This document shows, one piece after another, positions 59,501-64,000 of a stretch of DNA of 64,000 nucleotides. The notes beneath the pieces were generated by a model. That model ran no database searches. It was not told where the DNA came from and saw only the letters and a list, made by a program, of their open reading frames with translations. Where the stretch lies: the NCBI RefSeq assembly GCF_902167145.1, contig NC_050097.1, positions 111,075,982 to 111,139,981 on the forward strand, read 5' to 3'. The DNA comes from Zea mays (taxonomy: Eukaryota; Streptophyta; Magnoliopsida; Poales; Poaceae). How positions within the stretch are numbered: position 1 is the first letter of the stretch; each line of letters begins with the position of its first letter. The translations under genes and the position numbers were made by a program.

Positions 59501-61972
59501 TTCGCTGATAGTGACTGTCTGCTTGGGCGTGGCCTGATCGAGGGGGACAGTCTTGGTCCCGTCTTGGCTCAGCAACTGTGCCTTGTCGTGCTGCTTATCG
59601 GTTGGGCTGATGGGCGTGGGGACCTCGCGCTGGGTCGTGAGACAGTGTACGTTCCTCTGACCAGGCACGAAGTCCCGCTCTATGTTGCGCGCCGTCTGCT
59701 GGTTGCCGTAGATTGTAATGGCGCCTAGCGGACCTGGTATCTTCATACATAGGTACAGCCCGTGGATGGCAGCTTCGAACTTATTGATGGAGCCCCGGCC
59801 CATGATGGCGTTGTATGGATATACCATGTCGACAATGTCGAAGGTTACTTGCTCACTTCTGGCATTGGGTGCTACACCGAAGGAGAGGGGCAACTCTATT
59901 TTGCCAACGGGAAAGGTGCCCTTGCCGCCGAAACCATACAACGGGTTGTCCGAAGGCTTCAGCAGGCTGTGGCTTATGCCCATGCGGTCGAAGGCGTGGA
60001 GGAAGATGATGTCCGCCTGACTGCCGTTGTCGACTAGGACTTTGTGTAAGTCCCAGCCTGCCACGCTGCAATTGATGACCATAGCGTCGATGTGGGGGGC
60101 GCTGCACAGGTCGACGTCTCGTGCGTCGAAGGTTAGCGGTATGTGGGACCACTTCGTCTGCACGACTGGGCCAGTGACGGCGACGTGGTTGATGCTGCGG
60201 TAGTGGTCCCGCTTCTGCCGCTTGGTGTCGAAGTCGGTGCTGGACCCCCCTGTTATCATGTGGATGACTCCGCGATACGGTTGGTCGGCGAAGTCTTCCT
60301 GCTTTGGGGCATGGGGGATGTTTTGATGTTGCTGGTGTGGAGGTGGGGGTGGGGGAGGTACGATTTGTACTTCCTGATGGTGTTGGTAAGCGTGGTGCGG
60401 TGGGTGCGGAGCGGGAGCGTGGATATATGGTGGAGGGGGTGGTTGGTAATTATGCGCGACAATTCTGGGATTGTCGGCTGGCTGCGCCCGCGCCATTCTG
60501 TCTCTGGTTGCCTTCGTTTCGGGGCAGTCTTTGGTTTGGTGGGCGCAGTCTTCGCCGTGGAAAAGGCAGTAGAACCGGCGCGGTGGCTGCGCGCGCCCTC
60601 GGCCCCTGCCACGAGTTCCATTTCCGCGGTCCTGGGGGGGATATTCCTGGCGACGAGGGGGGTCAGTAGCAGGCTGTTGGTTGGCGATGTTGTGCACTTG
60701 CTGCTGACTGCGGCCATCTCGACCGGAGTCTGGTTGCGGAGTCCTCGTCCACGTGCGGCTGGACTGCGGGGCGTCTTTGGGTTTCCGCTGTGACTCAACC
60801 TTGCGCTGGTGGAGCTCTTCGGATTTGGCGTATTTTTCGAAGAGCTGATATAGCTCCTGCAAGCTCTTGGGTGGATCTCTGATACAGTGGCTGTAGAGGA
60901 CGCCGGCCCGAAGGCCACTGATGGCGTAGTGGATAGCGATCTGATCATCGACTGAGGGCAGCTGCGACTTGAGTGTTAAGAATTTGTGGTAGTACTCCCT
61001 CAGAGTCTCCTTTTCCAACTGTTTGCAAAGCGAGAGCTCGGCCAAAGCGTCGGTGTCTGGACGGTACCCCTGGAAGTTGAGAAGGAACTTGTCCCTGAGA
61101 CTTCTCCACGAATCAATGGACAGCGGAGGCAGTCTGGTGAACCAGGTGAGTGCTGGGCCCTCTAGGGCGATGATGAAAGACTTCGCCATTGTGGCGTCGT
61201 CCCCTCCGGTGGATGCAACGGCGACTTGATAACTCATTATGTATTGCGCCGGGTCGGTGCTGCCGTTGTACTTGGGATACGCCCCTGCTCGAAAGTTGGC
61301 TGGCCAAGGCGTCACTTGCAGGTGTGGCGCCAGGGGACTTCGCTCGTCGAGGTAGTTGACCCCTTGGAATGGCGCGCCATGTTGGAAGGCGTAGTCATGG
61401 TGGGGGAAACGCGGGTTCTCCGGCTGCGCCCGGTGTTGCAGGGGTGGGCCATGCTGCAGGCCGAGGTGGCCTTCGCGCGTGTCTTCCGGTTGTGCGCGCT
61501 GCTGGAGGGGTGGCTCTTGCTGTAGACCGAGGTGGCCTTCGCGCTGCATCAGCGCGATCTCGCGCTCGAGGTCTTGGGCCTTCTGCTCCTCGTCGCGTAT
61601 CATTTGCCGCACCTTGGCTAGTGCGGACACACGCTAGCGCTTGGCCTCCAGTATCTCTTTCTGCCTCTGGAGGTTGCGGTTCTTGAGGCGCAGGGCGCGC
61701 AGCTGTAACTGTTCTTCTGTTGAGACGCCGAGGACCTCGCCGTCCTCGGTGAGATCCGCGCCCTCCAGTGGGGCGAAGCCTGGGGGCGGCTGCGATTGTC
61801 CTTCGGGCCCGCAGGTGCGGAAGGTGTCGTCTTCGCTGGTGCGGGGAATATTGTCTTCGGTGGGCTCTTGGTGGGTGGATTGGGTGAGGGCGAGGGCCTT
61901 GCCCTTTCTTGCGGCAAGCAGTGCTGCCTTCGCAGCCTCGTCAGCCTTCGGGTTAGCTCTCTTGGGTGCCAT
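56526..61972 (-). pseudogene. gag-pol: E2 Gag-Pol polyprotein gene, nearly open
   Basis: ATG at 61972 (MAPKRANPK). One TAG at 61636-61634 (CAG in E1), then open to 56960. Protease VLVDNGSQADIIF lies at about 60011-60037, RT YVDD at 58889-58900, RNase H NNIAEYEA near 58118-58139 and KTDSK near 58046-58060. The integrase zinc finger is at about 57430-57560 and the catalytic triad near 57345, 57160 and 57050. At about 58215-58365 a segment encoding LTPSKCNMTELEKIAY is duplicated and the following stretch deleted. The RT-RNase H connection and the first RNase H Asp (CDGAW in E1) are lost. In integrase an A run (57003-57009) is seven long versus eight in E1, shifting the frame; the C-terminal part (56984-56526, ending HSWNIDNLRTFFV) continues in another frame. 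It cannot be active. Confidence 0.93.
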
Positions 61973-61996
61973 CGCGGGTGGTTTGGTCGTAGCACG

Positions 61997-62012
61997 AACG
62001 GTGGGCGCCAAA
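61997..62012 (-). other. E2 primer binding site
   Basis: On the minus strand TTTGGCGCCCACCGTT, directly after the 5' LTR, the same as in E1. Confidence 0.8.
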
Positions 62013-62487
62013 TGTTGGAACTTGCTCTCAGCAACAAGGAGGCCAACAAGGGTGAACAGTGATGACAACAGGGTTACGTGCTCGGGGGCAATAGCTCTGT
62101 TAATCTAGCCTCTCACGGGCACTGTGCGGGGGTATTTATAGGTATCTGAGTGCCCAGCGCCTTGTGTTAAGGACGCATGTGCCCTCAGACACCTAGTTTA
62201 TCCCCAGAATATTCCCATAAAGCAGGGTTACAAGCTGTAATTACAAGTATGCCTTTACAAATTAGGCCCGTAACACAAAGGCGGCCACGCAGGGCCCGTT
62301 ACAATGGGCCAGATCACACGTGGGCCTCAGGACTGAACAAGGCCGCGCCGTGGGAAGGCGTCGCCGCAGGCCTTCGTCAAGGCGCTGAATCGAGCGAAGG
62401 GTGTCCCTGCCCGCTTTGTCTCTGTCAGACCAGCGACTGCGGTGGAGGCCTCGAGCGAAGGGTGGCGTCTTTGCCTTCGCCCCAACA
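62013..62487 (-). repeat. E2 5' LTR
   Basis: 475 bp, three by-eye differences from 51359-51833, all at C/T positions. The TSD CATCT follows at 62488-62492. Confidence 0.96.
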
Positions 62488-62492
62488 CATCT

Positions 62493-63240
62493 GAAGGGGT
62501 GTCTTCATGCACCCTATATTATGAGGATGATCGAAGCTGTTACCCAGATTCATTTTGACAAGCCCGTCAAGCACTCCCTCTACATGCCATACTGAGTTGA
62601 CTCAAATAACCTAGCTGCACGTTCCAAGCAGGCTCCAGCAGGGTCAGAAGGCCCTACTTCTTATGATGAGCAAGCTCCTCAGCCTCCACTTCATGAGACC
62701 TCATCTCGTGCTACCACTGCCTCACGTCCGATGGACCATAGCGGCAGAGATAGAGGCCAGGGTCGCGGTAGGGGTCAGGGTCGGAGCTTGTTTGTGCGCC
62801 TAGCAAAGGGGACCACCGGGGTCTTCGCCATATGCCGCAGCCGTGCTGTCGAGGAGGTTGTGCACAGGCGCGAGACTCGGGCGCTGCACGATGACATGTG
62901 AAGCTTCATGGCTTCCATGGGCCATCCCATGCCACAACGCCCGCCTCTGCCTCTAATCACTGCCTACCCCAAGGCTCTTAATTAATGGTACCAACAGGAG
63001 TATGGTGTGCCATTCATTACTCCTGAGGAAGAAGCTGAGGTGTTTGATGACTCCTTCTTTCAGTCTGCTCCTGCTGTCGCCCCTGGACCTATTCCTGGTG
63101 ACCCTAGGCCTTCAAGCTCTGGTCACCCTCCTCCACCTCCTTCGTTCTAGGGTCCTTCATCTTCGTCAACTTTTCCTCCATCCGACGAGCCTCCACGGGA
63201 CTCGACATATGAGGAAGATTTGATGCATTCTTTCTTTTCG
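62493..63240 (+). pseudogene. S1 3' ORF, second part
   Basis: Continues the frame broken by E2: LKGCLHAPYIMRMIEAVTQI, then a Ser/Gln/Pro linker and a Gly/Arg-rich stretch (RGQGRGRGQGRSL). A further segment has REVH/RRETRALHDDM-like residues, then a Pro/Ser-rich tail (SGHPPPPPSF) and an acidic end near 63205-63225. Stop codons at about 62595, 62898, 62982 and 63148 show decay. The function of this protein class is unknown to me. Confidence 0.55.
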
Positions 63241-63647
63241 GGCTATCCTCCCTATCTTCGTTCATCGTTCACTATGGTGGTACTGACCCTAGGGATTATT
63301 GAGTCTTGTGCCACTCTCTGTTTTTGGTACTTGCTTCCAAAACGGGGGAGAAGATCTGAGGATGTAAGGGTAGTTAGTTTTGATGCAGGAAGCAGGGTAT
63401 GGTAGTTTTTATTACTTGGGCACTTTATGGCTTGTATTTTTCATTTCTGTAATATTGATGTAATAAACATTTGGTATGTTCTAAATATTTTAACTCTATG
63501 GTGTGATGGTCATCTGGCCATCAACATTTGTTTTTACTCTCATCTGTTAAAATCACCCTATGATCATATGATACTTGTCTTTATGCATGATGTATGATGA
63601 GATTAGTCAAGAAGTAGTCATATGCATCATGTTTTTCTTTATATGAC
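63241..63647 (+). other. S1 3' end: polypurine tract and AT-rich tail
   Basis: CAAAACGGGGGAGAAGATCTGAGG (about 63338-63361) is the typical Sirevirus-style PPT. The rest is AT-rich with no gene. The expected 3' LTR of S1 is not recognisable before E6 begins. Confidence 0.5.
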
Positions 63648-64000
63648 TGTTGGGGGTCTGCTTCGTAGTCGAAGGTCCTGTAAGAAGAAACACCTTCGGA
63701 AGATTAGCACATAAATAACGCCGAAGCTATCTTCCAGGGAACTTCGGCATAACGACATGCCTTGAGACAAAGGGTTGCACCGACTTAAAGATGAAAAGAC
63801 AGATCGACCCATGATAGTTTGTGTCATGATTGTAATTGATTGTAAAGGGTATAAATGTAATTTCACACAGGCTGCGCCCTGTGCCTATAAATAGATGAAT
63901 AGTACCCCTGTACTGTTCACGATGATTTGTACTCGCTCATGCATCACGCTTGTACTTTCTCCTTCTGTCAAGTCGAAGGTAAAAATGTAACTATATATTA
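63648..64000 (+). repeat. E6: start of another Tat-type Gypsy LTR, cut by the window end
   Basis: TGTTGGGGGTCTGCTTCG matches the starts of the E4/E5 LTRs. Internal words are shared too: CCGACTTAAAGATGAAAAG, the TGCCTATAAATAGATGAA TATA region near 63880, and CTTCTGTCAAGTCGAAGG near the end. It could be a 5', 3' or solo LTR. The preceding five bases are ATGAC. Confidence 0.85.

Larger units (their letters stand above)
51359..62487 (-). mobile_element. E2: full-length Tat-lineage Ty3/Gypsy element, same family as E1, minus strand
   Basis: LTRs 62013-62487 (5') and 51359-51833 (3'), 475 bp each, are flanked by a perfect TSD CATCT (51354-51358 and 62488-62492). Only three by-eye LTR differences make it the youngest insertion in the window. 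The order on the minus strand matches E1. Gag-Pol is almost open but has one TAG, a rearranged RT-RNase H junction and a one-base loss in integrase. The opposite-strand gene has a deletion and a nonsense codon. It inserted into the S1 3' ORF. Confidence 0.97.

Noticed and set aside
56960..61630. E2 as an intact, active autonomous element because of its 1556-codon frame
   Set aside because: A TAG lies upstream in gag, the first RNase H Asp is deleted, and integrase is frameshifted at a poly-A run.

Overview
The window is grass nuclear DNA made almost entirely of nested LTR retrotransposons; I found no host gene, rRNA or tRNA gene. The families (Tat-lineage Gypsy elements with LTRs starting TGTTGGGG, Sirevirus-type Copia elements with an initiator-Met PBS, a LARD-like element with a roughly 4.3 kb LTR) point to a large-genome grass, probably panicoid. 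That taxonomic guess is inference.

Layout. (1) 1-24211: a rearranged LARD-like Gypsy complex, called T. One long LTR in plus orientation (LTR-a) is split into 1-1181 and 20976-24211. Between the halves lies a minus-oriented non-coding element of the same family (13005-20975, initiator-Met PBS at 20229-20241). At the left junction sits E1 (1182-13001, plus strand, TSD TCTGC), a decayed but full-length Tat-type Gypsy element. (2) 24212-48546: a minus-strand Sirevirus-like Copia element, S2, with gag remnants at 34700-36238, PBS at 36273-36291 and an LTR at 36294-48546. E4 (27906-33998, TSD GAAAG) sits inside its internal region. A solo LTR (38114-47950, TSD CTATC) sits inside its LTR, and E5 (39842-47170, TSD CCGGT) sits inside that solo LTR. 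(3) 48547-63647: an older plus-strand Sirevirus-like copy, S1 (end of pol plus a downstream 3' ORF), cut by S2 on the left and by E2 (51359-62487, minus strand, TSD CATCT). E2 is a second, younger member of the E1 family. (4) 63648-64000: the first 353 bp of another Tat-type LTR, cut by the window edge.

How the parts work together. E1 and E2 have gag, protease, RT, RNase H and integrase in Gypsy order, then an array of about 80-bp tandem repeats, then a long gene on the opposite strand. E4 and E5 have no pol; they keep gag remnants, their own tandem repeats and a homologous opposite-strand gene, so they would have needed enzymes from elements like E1/E2. The opposite-strand gene is the most interesting item. 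It has a TATA box beside the 3' LTR, GT-AG introns whose removal keeps the frame (five exons in E1, three in E5), a predicted product near 1000 residues, and a C-terminal domain shared by both families.

By-eye LTR comparisons give an insertion order from young to old of E2 (3 differences in 475), E1 (7 in 474), E5 (about 2-2.5%), E4 (about 3-3.5%). Every protein-coding copy carries nonsense codons, frameshifts or rearrangements, so nothing here looks autonomously active.
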